Counted from the stretch's first letter, positions 7,221 to 17,224 are shown. The stretch: 64,000 bases of DNA from Cognataquiflexum gelatinilyticum (GCF_024813435.1 NZ_JANAEZ010000005.1:310001-374000), one strand, 5' to 3'. Numbers and translations: made by a program. The notes: generated from the sequence alone by a model not told the origin.

Positions 7221-8312
7221 ATGAAAAAACTTTTAATAGCAACCGGAGGAGGAGATTGCCCCGGGTTGAATGCAGTGATCAGAGGGATCTGCAAAAGAGC
7301 CAAAAAAGAAAAAGATTGGGAAGTATATGGAAGCAGGGAGGCTTTTAACGGGGTTTATTCTGATCCTCCTGAAATTATAAAACTTACAAAGAAGAAAATT
7401 GCAGGCATCCATGTGAAGGGGGGCACCATTCTGAAAACCACCAATAAAGCTGATCCTTTGCATTTTCCTGTCAAAGATGAAAAAGGTAATTTCAAATTTG
7501 TGGACAGAACCAATGTTTTGGCTGACAGGATCAAAGAACTTGGTTTTGATGCTGTCATCAATATCGGGGGAGATGGTTCACAAAAGATTTCCCAAGCGCT
7601 TTTCAAACATGGGCTGAACATCGTGGGAGTTCCCAAAACCATCGACAATGACCTTTCTGCCACTGATATGACATTTGGTTTTCAGACGGCAGTACAAATT
7701 GCTTCCGACAGTTTAGATAAGTTGGTGACTACAGCCGAAAGCCATCATCGGGTGATGATCATGGAGGTCATGGGAAGGGATGCCGGTTGGATTGCATTGC
7801 ATACGGCGATTTCGGGTGGAGCAGAGATTTGCCTAATTCCGGAGATTCCGTATGATATCAAGAAATTGGTGGAGAAAATCCAATCCCGATATGATAAAGG
7901 AAGAGGATTTGTCATCATTGTTATTGCCGAAGGGGCAAAAGCCAAAGAAGGTACCATAGTATCACATGCTGGTGATGAAGGTTCCCGACATGTGAGATTG
8001 GGAGGTGTAGCCTATCAATTGACCCAACAGCTCAAAGATGCCGGTATCACTGCCGAAATCAGGGAAACAGTATTAGGTCACGTTCAAAGGGGAGGAACAC
8101 CTTCAGCATTTGACCGGGTTTTGGCTTCCTTGTTTGGGGTCAAAGCTTTTGAGATGGTCGCCAATGGTGAATTTGGAAAAATGGTTTCGTTCAAAAATAA
8201 CGATTTCATAGCTGTCCCTTTAGAGGAAGCAACAAAGGATTATAATTTTGTAAAAAAAGACAGTTTTATTGTAAAAGGAGCAAAAGACCTCGGTATTACA
8301 TTTGGAGATTAG
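7221..8312 (+). CDS. pfkA: 6-phosphofructokinase
   Basis: Glycolytic enzyme phosphorylating fructose 6-phosphate. Family motifs are all present in 363 residues: GGDCPGLNAVIRG near residue 10, INIGGDGSQKIS near 115, VPKTIDNDL near 138 with the catalytic Asp, and IMEVMGRDAGWIALH near 180. The GGDGS sequence has Gly where PPi-dependent enzymes have Asp, which predicts ATP as donor. The PKTIDND Lys is typical of the PPi and mixed-type clade rather than of allosteric E. coli PfkA (PGTIDND). So it is best read as a mixed G/K type enzyme. The next gene starts 3 bp after the stop. Confidence 0.95.
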   Translation: MKKLLIATGGGDCPGLNAVIRGICKRAKKEKDWEVYGSREAFNGVYSDPPEIIKLTKKKIAGIHVKGGTILKTTNKADPLHFPVKDEKGNFKFVDRTNVLADRIKELGFDAVINIGGDGSQKISQALFKHGLNIVGVPKTIDNDLSATDMTFGFQTAVQIASDSLDKLVTTAESHHRVMIMEVMGRDAGWIALHTAISGGAEICLIPEIPYDIKKLVEKIQSRYDKGRGFVIIVIAEGAKAKEGTIVSHAGDEGSRHVRLGGVAYQLTQQLKDAGITAEIRETVLGHVQRGGTPSAFDRVLASLFGVKAFEMVANGEFGKMVSFKNNDFIAVPLEEATKDYNFVKKDSFIVKGAKDLGITFGD

Positions 8313-8315
8313 ACT

Positions 8316-8759
8316 ATGAAAGATGTATTGATTCAATTGTTTGAAAGGGATTTGAAGAAACTCATATCCGAATTGGAGGCCTACAAGGATGAGAAAAATA
8401 TATGGGAGGTATCAGGGATTATCACCAATTCCGCAGGGACCTTGGCGCTTCACCTAGTCGGTAATCTCAATCATTTTATTGGTGCTGTGATGGGAAATAC
8501 CGGATATATCAGAAACAGAGAGGCGGAATTTTCCTTGAGAAATATTCCGAGAGCCCAATTAATTGTTCAGGTTTTGGAGACTATCGAAGTCATCAATGAA
8601 ACAATGTCAGGTTTTGGGGAAAACAACTTTTCTTCAAACTATCCACTTGAAGTTTTTGGTAAACCCATGACCTACGAATATTTCATGATGCACTTACAAG
8701 GGCATTTGAATTACCACATGGGTCAGGTAAATTACCACAGAAGGTTATTGGACAATTGA
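8316..8759 (+). CDS. DinB-superfamily protein
   Basis: A 147-residue four-helix-bundle protein of the DinB/DUF1572 group. The likely metal ligands are His residues in LALHLVGNLNHF (about residue 48) and in HLQGHLNYHMGQVNYHRR (about 126-140). Bacillithiol- or mycothiol-dependent transferases belong to this superfamily, but many members have no known function. The stop-to-start gap to pfkA is only 3 bp, so the pair is co-transcribed. No link to glycolysis is evident from its sequence. Confidence 0.88.
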   Translation: MKDVLIQLFERDLKKLISELEAYKDEKNIWEVSGIITNSAGTLALHLVGNLNHFIGAVMGNTGYIRNREAEFSLRNIPRAQLIVQVLETIEVINETMSGFGENNFSSNYPLEVFGKPMTYEYFMMHLQGHLNYHMGQVNYHRRLLDN

Positions 8760-8811
8760 TTAAGTAATGGGTTCATAAGTAATTTATTTTCAGTATTTTA
8801 AAGTATTTTTG

Positions 8812-9363
8812 ATGAAAAAGATTGTAATTATTTCTGGGAGTCCAAGGAATGGTTCTATTTCCAATAGAATTGCCGTAAACCTTTTTAAAAAGTTGGCAAA
8901 GGAAGAAAATCTCCAAATCGACTTGATCGACATGAAAGAATCATTCATGCCACCTATCCAAAAAGTCTGGCAATCAAAGGATGATGTCCCTGCTGAATAT
9001 TTGGATTTGTTTACAAAAATGGATGAGGCAGATGGATTTATAATCGTATCACCGGAATACAATGGGGGCTATTCTTCTGTGATGAAAAATTTCCTTGACT
9101 ATTTTTCAAAACCTATTTTTAAGCAAAAAGCCTTTGGCATCGTCACAGGATCAACAGGACTGATGGGAGGGATGCGTGCTGCACAACAGCTTGTCCAATT
9201 GTCGGTTGCACTATTTGGGATTGTTTCCCCGACTTTGTTGGTCACCCCCCAGATGGACAAAAAGTTTGATGAAAAAGGAGAACTTTTGGATGCCTCATTT
9301 GAAAAGCCGATTGAGAGATTTTTAGAAGATTATTTTTGGTTGGTGGAAAGATTGGGTAAATAG
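8812..9363 (+). CDS. NADPH-dependent FMN reductase family protein
   Basis: A 183-residue flavodoxin-fold oxidoreductase. The phosphate-binding loop SGSPRNGSISNRIA is at the N-terminus, and IVSPEYNGGYSSVMKNFLDY is the FMN isoalloxazine-site motif. Such proteins reduce FMN, quinones, azo dyes or chromate with NADPH. I use ATG 8812; a TTG three bases earlier is also open. It is followed directly by the sulfatase gene, with 21 bp between stop and start. Confidence 0.92.
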   Translation: MKKIVIISGSPRNGSISNRIAVNLFKKLAKEENLQIDLIDMKESFMPPIQKVWQSKDDVPAEYLDLFTKMDEADGFIIVSPEYNGGYSSVMKNFLDYFSKPIFKQKAFGIVTGSTGLMGGMRAAQQLVQLSVALFGIVSPTLLVTPQMDKKFDEKGELLDASFEKPIERFLEDYFWLVERLGK

Positions 9364-9384
9364 TTGACAGTCTTAGGAAAATAT

Positions 9385-10842
9385 ATGAATAACATCATTT
9401 CAATTCAAAGGCTGATTTTAACCATAGTTTTTATTTTCAAAATTGGTTTTCCGACCATATTATCGGGTGCGGATTTGGATTCAAAAACAGATGAAAAAAA
9501 ACCCAATGTGGTTTTGATCTTCATCGATGACTTGGGTTATGGTGACTTGGGAACATATGGCTCTCCTGATATTGCCACACCAAATCTTGATCAAATGGCC
9601 AAAGAAGGAGTGAAGTTTACCAATTTTTACGTAGCTCAGGCAGTTTGCTCAGCCTCAAGAGCAGCATTGTTGACCGGGACATATTCCAATCGGATTGGCA
9701 TACATGGGGCTTTAGACCATATGGCAAAGCATGGCTTGAATCCTAAGGAAACTACAATTGCGGAAATGCTGAAGCCTACAGGTTACCAAACTGCTATCTT
9801 TGGCAAATGGCATTTGGGACATCAGCCTGAGTTTTTACCTACCAATCAGGGTTTTGATGAGTTTTATGGAATTCCTTATTCCAATGACATGTGGCCAAAC
9901 CATCCACAAACCAAAAATTACTATCCACCGCTTCCATTGTACTATAATGAGAAAGTTATCGATACACTTTTTTCAGACCAAAGCACGTTGACCACAGAAT
10001 TTACCCAAAAGGCTGTAGAATTTATTAAGCGGAATAAGCAATCGCCTTTTTTTCTATATCTCGCACATCCTCAGCCTCATGTGCCTCTTTTTGTTTCTGA
10101 TAAGTTTAAAGGAAAGTCTCCAAAAGGACTATATGGAGATGTAGTCATGGAGATTGATTGGTCAGTGGGTGAGTTAATGAAGGCATTGAAAGATAGCGGT
10201 TTGGAAGAAAATACTTTGGTTATTTTCCTTTCAGATAATGGCCCATGGCTTTCTTATTCGGGACATTCAGGTTCGGCAGGACCACTAAAGGAAGGAAAAG
10301 GTACATCTTGGGATGGCGGTGTCAAAGTTCCTGCCATCATGAAGTGGAAAGGTCATATTCCTGCGGGTTTGGTACAGCAGAATCCTGCCATGAGTATTGA
10401 TATTTTGCCGACAATTGCAAAGTTGACAGGAGCATCATTACCTTCTTTACCTATAGATGGGAAAAACATTTTTCCCATGCTTACCGATGCAAATGCAACC
10501 TCACAGCAGGAGGCCTATTTTATTTATTACAACAGAAATGAACTTCAGGCGGTGGTCATGGGAGACTGGAAACTCTATTTCCCCCACAAATACAGAAGCA
10601 TTGCTCCGGGTCAAGCTTTTAGAAATGATGGTAATCCGATCGATTATTACATGATTGATATGAAAGAAATGGAACTTTACCATATTCCGACAGATCCTTC
10701 AGAGTCAAAAAATGTATTTGATCAAAATCCTGAAATTGTCTTCAAAATGAATGCATTGGCAGAAAAAGCACGGGCAGATATGGGAGATGCCCTACAAAAC
10801 CGACAAGGCAAAAATACCAGGGAACCAGGTAATGTCAATTGA
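9385..10842 (+). CDS. Exported type I sulfatase (arylsulfatase family)
   Basis: A 485-residue sulfatase of the alkaline-phosphatase superfamily. From ATG 9385 residues 1-28 form a signal peptide (RLILTIVFIFKIGFPTILSG), so it acts outside the cytoplasm. VLIFIDDLGYGDLG binds Ca2+. VCSASRAALLTG holds Cys88, which must be converted to formylglycine; the motif is the C-x-A-x-R form, so it depends on a sulfatase-maturing enzyme not found in this window. LSDNGPW and the downstream KWHLGH motif support the family. An in-frame TTG at 9364 would add seven residues before the signal. The target is likely a sulfated polysaccharide or ester, but the sequence does not show which. Confidence 0.94.
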   Translation: MNNIISIQRLILTIVFIFKIGFPTILSGADLDSKTDEKKPNVVLIFIDDLGYGDLGTYGSPDIATPNLDQMAKEGVKFTNFYVAQAVCSASRAALLTGTYSNRIGIHGALDHMAKHGLNPKETTIAEMLKPTGYQTAIFGKWHLGHQPEFLPTNQGFDEFYGIPYSNDMWPNHPQTKNYYPPLPLYYNEKVIDTLFSDQSTLTTEFTQKAVEFIKRNKQSPFFLYLAHPQPHVPLFVSDKFKGKSPKGLYGDVVMEIDWSVGELMKALKDSGLEENTLVIFLSDNGPWLSYSGHSGSAGPLKEGKGTSWDGGVKVPAIMKWKGHIPAGLVQQNPAMSIDILPTIAKLTGASLPSLPIDGKNIFPMLTDANATSQQEAYFIYYNRNELQAVVMGDWKLYFPHKYRSIAPGQAFRNDGNPIDYYMIDMKEMELYHIPTDPSESKNVFDQNPEIVFKMNALAEKARADMGDALQNRQGKNTREPGNVN

Positions 10843-10862
10843 ATCCAAGATTTCAGGAAAGT

Positions 10863-11258
10863 TTATTTTTCTTTTGCGAGCCTCAAGCAAAAAATAGCCA
10901 AAATCAAGGTCAACGGGGTTGCAAAGTATTTTTCAAAGTCATTGTCTGCGAAAATATTCCCCAAAGTATTGAGTCCAAAGACAAGTGAGAGAATATAAAA
11001 AAATACGCTAAGTAATTTGTGCTTGACATCCCAATTCAAATATCCAATCCTAATCCCTACCGCAATGATTACCAAAATGGTAATTAATATGGAAATGGAT
11101 TCAAAAACAATCATCTGCTCTCTATTTTCCAACCTTCCACCCCAGGTATTCTCAAAAGGAATTATTCCAAAGAGAATTAAAAAATGGAACACCAATGTAG
11201 CTGAGGTAATTAGCAGGATTCCATTTGCGGCGAAGTTTTGAGTAAGAAATTTTTTCAT
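10863..11258 (-). CDS. Hypothetical four-helix membrane protein
   Basis: A 131-residue protein with four predicted transmembrane helices at about residues 12-33, 50-70, 82-103 and 110-127. Its sequence does not match a family I know. The helix pattern and length recall small DoxX-like or DUF-type Bacteroidota membrane proteins, but no diagnostic motif is seen. ATG 11258 gives MKKFLTQNF. The convergent sulfatase gene ends 20 bp away with no clear hairpin between. It might be co-transcribed with the metal-efflux operon's opposite end only by read-through. Confidence 0.78.
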   Translation of the reverse strand: MKKFLTQNFAANGILLITSATLVFHFLILFGIIPFENTWGGRLENREQMIVFESISILITILVIIAVGIRIGYLNWDVKHKLLSVFFYILSLVFGLNTLGNIFADNDFEKYFATPLTLILAIFCLRLAKEK

Positions 11259-11315
11259 TGGCGATTAATTTCAATATGATATGGTCTCAAATAATCAGGT
11301 AATTGAGCATCAATT

Positions 11316-12497
11316 TCATAATCTGAATTTTAAGATTTCCGCAATGGTGGCATAGTATTCAAATTCTGTTTGAAGGTAATTGTTGTATGCCATGTAATAG
11401 TAATTGCTTTCCAAAAAATATTCGATGGTAGAGATATGCCCCACAGCCAAAGCTTTGTCCAGGTATTCTTTGCTATTGAGAGCCGATAGGACTGTTTTGT
11501 ATTCATTCAAAGTGAGGGTTAGCTTCTCATATTTTTCAAAAAGCTGTCTTGAGGACGCGTATTTGTCATTTTGATATTGGAGAACTTTGAGGCTAGAAGT
11601 TGAAAGTTCAGCTTCACTTTGTCTCACTTTATATTTATTTTCCCAAAGTGGGATGGAAGTTCCAAGGTGGAAACCATTGAAGCGCTGGCCCAGAATAGCT
11701 TGGTGTCGATAACCCGCTTCGAGTTTTGGCAGTGCCATCGCTTTGGAAAGTTCTACCTGTTTTTGGGCTGAAGAAATATCCATTTCGATGAACTTCAGAG
11801 TAGGATCTTTGGATTGAATTTCTGCATATAGCTCCTCAAAATCCCCAATGTGATCGATTATTGGATATTGGGTGGACAGGAACATGATGTCATTTCCTCC
11901 ATTTAAGCCAGTTAATTTTTGGGTAAGCTGGTTGATCTGGGAAAGGTTAAGCTGGTAGTCTTTATTGATTTCAATGAGTTGGAGTTTGGCCTTATTGACA
12001 TCAAGGATATTGCCTTCACCTGTATTCAGTTTTTTTTCAAAGCTTTCCAACAAACCTTCAGTATACGCTTTTCTTTCCTGAAGCTGAACCTGAAGTTTGT
12101 TTCTATAGACAAGTTCAAGACAGGTACTCTGTGCGTCAAAGAGTATTTCCTGTCTTCCTGCATTGTATTGAAGATCAGATTGAGTAGATCTCCCCTCGGC
12201 AAGTTGTTTTCTTTTTCCGTAGGAAGTAGGAAAATCGAAGGCCTGATTGATCAGAAAATCTGTTTGGTTTCCGGCGTTTAAAGGAAATCCATACATAAAA
12301 TCGTATGCTACATTTGGGTTGTAAAGAGGATTGGAGGATTTAAAAGCAAGCTTTTGCGCCTCTAAATTTTGGGCATTGGCTTGTAAGGTTTTGTTGTTTT
12401 TTTCAATCTCCCCCAAAATGTCCTCCATGCTCACCTGGGCCAATACCTGAAAGGAAAGTACGGATGTCAGCAGGAATGAATGAATCAATTTTTTCAT
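11316..12497 (-). CDS. TolC-family outer membrane protein of metal efflux system
   Basis: A 393-residue outer membrane channel component. A signal peptide (MKKLIHSFLLTSVLSFQVLA) is followed by long alpha-helical segments with outer membrane efflux protein repeats: ITEKNNKT-like first half and a second half starting near ELYAEIQSKDPTLKF. It should connect the RND pump and adaptor to the outside. The start codon ATG overlaps the stop of the CusA-like gene by 4 bp (ATGA), which makes co-translation very likely. It is somewhat shorter than CusC or TolC (about 450-490), as is common in Bacteroidota. Confidence 0.93.
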   Translation of the reverse strand: MKKLIHSFLLTSVLSFQVLAQVSMEDILGEIEKNNKTLQANAQNLEAQKLAFKSSNPLYNPNVAYDFMYGFPLNAGNQTDFLINQAFDFPTSYGKRKQLAEGRSTQSDLQYNAGRQEILFDAQSTCLELVYRNKLQVQLQERKAYTEGLLESFEKKLNTGEGNILDVNKAKLQLIEINKDYQLNLSQINQLTQKLTGLNGGNDIMFLSTQYPIIDHIGDFEELYAEIQSKDPTLKFIEMDISSAQKQVELSKAMALPKLEAGYRHQAILGQRFNGFHLGTSIPLWENKYKVRQSEAELSTSSLKVLQYQNDKYASSRQLFEKYEKLTLTLNEYKTVLSALNSKEYLDKALAVGHISTIEYFLESNYYYMAYNNYLQTEFEYYATIAEILKFRL

Positions 12498-15400
12498 TTT
12501 ATCTCAGATTTGGATTTGGATAAATAGTACACCATTGGCACAATGATAAGGTTCAAAAGCGTTGAAGTCGTCAATCCGCCCAAAATGACCTTTGCCATCG
12601 GGCTTTGGATTTCATTTCCCGGAAGGTCACTTGCAAGTGCCAATGGTATCAAAGCAAGACCTGCTGTAATGGCAGTCATCAAAATAGGACTCAATCTGTC
12701 TTTGGAACCTTGGATGACTCTTTGGTAAAGGTCCATTCCTTGTTCTTTCAAGGTTTCATAGTGCGATACAAGCAAGATCCCGTTTCTTGTTGCAATTCCA
12801 AACAATGTGATGAATCCGATGATGGCAGGAATACTCAAAATCCCATTGGAAAAATAAATACTCAAAATACCACCAATCAGAGCCAATGGGAGGTTGATCA
12901 GGATAATGGCTGCAATTTTTCCGTTTTTGAATTCCTGAAAAAGGATTAGAAAAATCACTAAAATGGAAAACAGGGAAGCGATCAATAGGGTAGAAGAGGC
13001 TTCTTCCTCAGCTTCAAATTGACCACCAAGTTCGACATGGTAGCCTTCCGGCAATTTTATATTGTCATTGATTCTTTGACGCACTTCATCCACCACAGAT
13101 TTTTGGTCTCTGCCGGCCACGTTTGCAGATACCACTGTTTTTCTTTGGACATTTTCCCTGTTGATGGTATTTGGCCCGCTGGTGGAAATGACTTCAGCGA
13201 CATAATGAAGCGGGATTTTTTCTCCAGAATGGGTGTCAATCTGAGTATTGAGAATGTCTTCCATTTTTTCTCTATTTTGTGGGTCAAACCTCACAATAAG
13301 GTCAAAAGAGCGGTTTTCCTCATATATATCAGACACTTTTTCACCCGATAATCCCGCATCCACAAATTCATTGAACTGCCCGATGGTAATCCCGTAATGG
13401 CTCAGGAGTTCTCTTTTAGCTTTGATCTGGATTTGGGGTATTTCGATTTGGGGTTCCACGCTGAGGTCCACCAATCCTTCGATATCCTGTATTTCATTCT
13501 TGATCTGATTGCCTAGGGAATTCATCCTGTTGAGATCCGAGCCGAATATTTTGATGGCAATGTTTGCTCTTGTGCCCGAAAGCATATGGTCAATCCTATG
13601 CGAAATCGGTTGACCAATGGAAATATTGGCTTCTTTGACTACGGAAAGCTTTTCTCTCACATCCGCCAAAAACTCCGCTCTTGTTCTTTCTCCAAGTTCA
13701 AAAGGAACTTCGATTTCAGAGGAATTGACTCCCTGTGCATGTTCATCAAGTTCAGACCGGCCTGTCCTTCTTGTGGTCGAGATGACCTCAGGAACAGTCA
13801 ACAAAGCTTCCTCAACTCTTTTACCGATTTTATTGCTTTCTTCAAGAGAAAGTCCCGGGAGAGATACAGCCGCAATAGTCAAAGCTCCCTCATTGAATTC
13901 AGGCAAAAAGCTTCTCCCCAATTGTGTAAATGCCAAAACCGCTACCACCAACATCGCCAACGCGGAACCGATGAAAGCTTTTTTCCACTTCATCGCAAAT
14001 TCCAAGAAGGAGACATAATAATTTTGAAGCCTTGTCACAAGCCAACTTTCTTTTTCCTGTTTTTCGAGTCTAGCTTCATTTGTCAGCATGTAACTGCACA
14101 GGACAGGCGTCAGAGTGATAGCAATGATCAAAGAAGCAAAAAGAGCCACAATAAAGGCAATGCCCAAAGGAGCCAAAAGTTTTCCTTCCATTCCTGAAAG
14201 AAAAAACAAAGGGAGAAAAGCCACAATGATGATGAAAGTCGCATTGATGATTGACTGACGGATTTCAAAAGAAGCATTGAAAATCACTTCAAGCTGATTT
14301 ATCCTTTCCTTGAGAGGTTTTTTGGCATTTTCCTTCAGCCTTTTCAAAACGTTCTCTACATCGATGATGGCATCGTCAACCAAATCACCGATTGCGATCG
14401 CCATTCCTCCCAAACTCATGGTATTTATCGTAAATCCAAGCCATTTCAGTGTCAGGATCGCGACCAATAAAGATATCGGAATTGCCAAAAGGGAAATCAC
14501 TGTTGCCCGCCAATTCATCAAAAACAAAAAAAGAATGATCACTACAAAGGCACTTCCCTCCATCAGGGTTCTTTGAATATTGCTGATGGAGGCATTGATG
14601 AAATCGGCCTGCCTGAAAGCCTTGGTGTTAAAATTGATGTCTTCGGGAAGTGATTTTTGTAAATCAATGACTGCCTCGTCGATCTTGTTTGTCAAAACCA
14701 AGGTATTGACGTTTGGTTGTTTGGAAACTGCCAAAACAATCGAAGGCTTTCCATTGCTTGAGGCATCTCCGATTTTTGGCGCAGCTCCGATTTTGATCTC
14801 TGCGATGTCTTCAATTCGGATGACTTGTCCTTTTGATTTTTTGATGACGGATCTTCCGATTTCGTTTATATCATTTGTCCGGCCGATTCCTTTGATGATG
14901 TATTCATTTCCATATTCATTTAAAAACCCACCTGAAGAGTTGCCGTTGGATTCTTTGGCAGCTTTTATGAGTTCTGAAAGTGAAACTTGATGGAAATTCA
15001 TCCTTTGGGGATTGGCCTGGATTTGGTATTGTTTGAAGTCTCCGCCATAGACGATAACCTGTGCTACCCCTCCTGTGGCCAAAAGCCGTGGTCTAATTAT
15101 CCAATCTGCCATTGTCCTCAGTTCCATCATAGAAGTGCTGTCAGCAGTCAAGGCGACAAAAATGATTTCTCCCATTATGGAAGATTGAGGGGCCATGGTA
15201 GGGGTCCCAACACCCACAGGAAGTTTATCTGCGATTGTACCCAGTTTTTCATTGACTACCTGCCTTGCAAGATAAATATCTGTGTTCCATTCAAATTCCA
15301 CCCATACGACAGAAAATCCACCAGAGGAAGCACTGCGGACACGTCTGACATTGCTTGCACCATTGACTGAAGTTTCTATGGGAAAAGTGACTAGCCGCTC

Positions 15401-15583
15401 GACTTCTTCAGGAGCCATTCCATGTGCTTCAGTCAAAACCACTACTGTAGGGGCTGTCAGGTCAGGAAATACATCCACTTCCATATTGAAAGCGATGTAT
15501 GTTCCAAAAAGTGATAGCAGGGCAAAGCCGACTATGACCAAAAGTCTATTATTAAGAGAGAATTTTAAGATTCTGTTGAGCAT
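12494..15583 (-). CDS. Heavy-metal efflux RND pump, CusA/CzcA family
   Basis: A 1,029-residue inner-membrane proton/metal antiporter of the heavy-metal-efflux RND class. The N-terminus (RILKFSLNNRLLVIVGFALL) is the first transmembrane helix, and two large periplasmic loops separate the helix clusters. AIAIGDLVDDAIIDVENV carries the acidic residues used for proton relay in helix 4. LSGEKVSDIYE and the end motif TLLNLIIVPMVYY fit the family. Metal (Cu, Ag, Zn, Co or Cd) cannot be told by eye. It is flanked by adaptor and TolC genes in the standard B-A-C order, on one strand. Confidence 0.95.
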   Translation of the reverse strand: MLNRILKFSLNNRLLVIVGFALLSLFGTYIAFNMEVDVFPDLTAPTVVVLTEAHGMAPEEVERLVTFPIETSVNGASNVRRVRSASSGGFSVVWVEFEWNTDIYLARQVVNEKLGTIADKLPVGVGTPTMAPQSSIMGEIIFVALTADSTSMMELRTMADWIIRPRLLATGGVAQVIVYGGDFKQYQIQANPQRMNFHQVSLSELIKAAKESNGNSSGGFLNEYGNEYIIKGIGRTNDINEIGRSVIKKSKGQVIRIEDIAEIKIGAAPKIGDASSNGKPSIVLAVSKQPNVNTLVLTNKIDEAVIDLQKSLPEDINFNTKAFRQADFINASISNIQRTLMEGSAFVVIILFLFLMNWRATVISLLAIPISLLVAILTLKWLGFTINTMSLGGMAIAIGDLVDDAIIDVENVLKRLKENAKKPLKERINQLEVIFNASFEIRQSIINATFIIIVAFLPLFFLSGMEGKLLAPLGIAFIVALFASLIIAITLTPVLCSYMLTNEARLEKQEKESWLVTRLQNYYVSFLEFAMKWKKAFIGSALAMLVVAVLAFTQLGRSFLPEFNEGALTIAAVSLPGLSLEESNKIGKRVEEALLTVPEVISTTRRTGRSELDEHAQGVNSSEIEVPFELGERTRAEFLADVREKLSVVKEANISIGQPISHRIDHMLSGTRANIAIKIFGSDLNRMNSLGNQIKNEIQDIEGLVDLSVEPQIEIPQIQIKAKRELLSHYGITIGQFNEFVDAGLSGEKVSDIYEENRSFDLIVRFDPQNREKMEDILNTQIDTHSGEKIPLHYVAEVISTSGPNTINRENVQRKTVVSANVAGRDQKSVVDEVRQRINDNIKLPEGYHVELGGQFEAEEEASSTLLIASLFSILVIFLILFQEFKNGKIAAIILINLPLALIGGILSIYFSNGILSIPAIIGFITLFGIATRNGILLVSHYETLKEQGMDLYQRVIQGSKDRLSPILMTAITAGLALIPLALASDLPGNEIQSPMAKVILGGLTTSTLLNLIIVPMVYYLSKSKSEIK

Positions 15584-15650
15584 GTTTTTTTTGATTTATT
15601 AAATTGAAAATCAGTAGGATATATTTATTTACCTACAAAACTATTCAAGG

Positions 15651-17147
15651 TCAATGTGAATGACCATGCTCTGGAATCGCCCCTGATGCACTTGCCAGTT
15701 TGATGGCATAAGCTCCTTTGGTGACTACCCTTTCTCCCTCTTTCAGCCCTGAATGTACCTGTACGTGCCTCCCGTCATTCCCACCCAATTTTATTTCCCT
15801 CTTTTCAAAAGTTTCTCCACCTGTTTGTACAAACACAAAAAAATTGCCCTGCTCTTCCATCAGAGCCGAAATAGGAATAACCAAAGCATCCGGAATTGTG
15901 CTAGATTTTAGGAAGACCTCAGCTACCGAACCTGGAATAATGTTTCCAATATTGTCAATTTCAAAAGTGATAGGAATGTAAGAGGCGTTTTCAGAAGTGC
16001 TTTTTCCGTAGGAGATGACTTTTCCGTTCATTTCCTCTGTATTGAAAACCGACTCATCGCTTACAATTTTGAAATTTGCTGCACTAATTACGGCTAGCTT
16101 TTGGAAGTATTTTTGGGAAACATTAGCCTGAAGCAGTGCTTTCTTGTTTTTGCTGATGATTGCCAATGGAGTACCTGGTTCGACATATTGCCCTTCGGAT
16201 ACCAAGAGGTTTTTAAGAAAACCGGTTGAATTCGAAGTTACCTTTTGGCCGGAGGCTGAATAATTTTTGGATACAGCCTGAAAGTTAGCCTGCATGTTTT
16301 CAAATTCAAGCTTGGATTGGAGGTAATCTTTTTGCGAAATAATCTTGTCTTTGACCAAAATTTCGGCCCTTTCAAATTCAGCTTTTGCTAATTCATATTT
16401 GGCTTTGGTTTCTTTGTAATACACTTCTGGGTTTTGCTGAGCAAGGTTTCCTCCCGAAATGGTGAATAAGTGATCTCCAACATTCAGTGTAGAGCCGATT
16501 ATGGTTTTATTGCTGGCAAAAAGTATAGCTCCGCTTGAATTGGCTGTGATTACAGTTTCATCACCGGGTGCGGCAAGGACTTGACCGCTCGATTTGAGGA
16601 TTTCCCTGAAAGTGGTCCTGCGAACAGGTTCATTTGCAAAATCAATGTTCCAAGCCTGAGGCTTCAAATAAGAGATTTCATTTGCGGCTGTTGCTTCTTT
16701 CTGGTTTCTGACTACAGCTACCAAGTCACTGAATACTTCAATATTTTCAAAAACAAATTTCTCTGAAACTTCAGCGCTTTGGATATCAAAAATAAGTTTT
16801 CCGGTACCGGCGATTTCAGGGATTATCTCCACCTCATAGATTCCAGGATTCGATTGACTTTCAGTTTTGATTGAATTTGTTTTTCCTTCAATATTGAGGT
16901 TTACCGTAATTTTTCCATCTTGGATGGGTTGGAATTTCTCTCCAAGTCGGGTAAGGTGAACCATCAATGTTGTTGGCTTGCCTGCAATCAGATAAGGAAA
17001 ATCAACAAAAAGTTCAGTATTATCTGAATAAGAAGTCAACGCTACAGGAGGGATAGCCTCCTCTTCATCGTGGCTGTGGTCATGTGGTTGATTACAGCTG
17101 AAAGCAATAATCAGTAGCCAAGCCAAAAGGGTAAAAACCTTTTTCAT
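15651..17147 (-). CDS. Efflux RND periplasmic adaptor subunit, CusB-like lipoprotein
   Basis: A 498-residue membrane fusion protein. The signal MKKVFTLLAWLLIIAFSC ends in a lipobox Cys, so it is a lipoprotein. Just after it HDHSHDEEE is a likely metal-binding patch, and the protein ends IPEHGHSH, another His-rich tail. Central barrel-sandwich and long helical hairpin (residues about 190-310, KAKYELAKAEFERAEILVKD) link to the pump. Beta-barrel domains follow. The 67-bp gap to CusA carries no terminator. Confidence 0.94.
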   Translation of the reverse strand: MKKVFTLLAWLLIIAFSCNQPHDHSHDEEEAIPPVALTSYSDNTELFVDFPYLIAGKPTTLMVHLTRLGEKFQPIQDGKITVNLNIEGKTNSIKTESQSNPGIYEVEIIPEIAGTGKLIFDIQSAEVSEKFVFENIEVFSDLVAVVRNQKEATAANEISYLKPQAWNIDFANEPVRRTTFREILKSSGQVLAAPGDETVITANSSGAILFASNKTIIGSTLNVGDHLFTISGGNLAQQNPEVYYKETKAKYELAKAEFERAEILVKDKIISQKDYLQSKLEFENMQANFQAVSKNYSASGQKVTSNSTGFLKNLLVSEGQYVEPGTPLAIISKNKKALLQANVSQKYFQKLAVISAANFKIVSDESVFNTEEMNGKVISYGKSTSENASYIPITFEIDNIGNIIPGSVAEVFLKSSTIPDALVIPISALMEEQGNFFVFVQTGGETFEKREIKLGGNDGRHVQVHSGLKEGERVVTKGAYAIKLASASGAIPEHGHSH

Positions 17148-17224
17148 GGAATTTCAATTAAAGTTTTGAATTGGAAATTATGGGTAATTTATCAAATCTG
17201 AGTGGATTTGATGTCAGGGGAAAA

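Noticed and set aside
13586..14197. 203-codon plus-strand frame
   Set aside because: It is antisense to the middle of the CusA-like gene and has no recognisable features.
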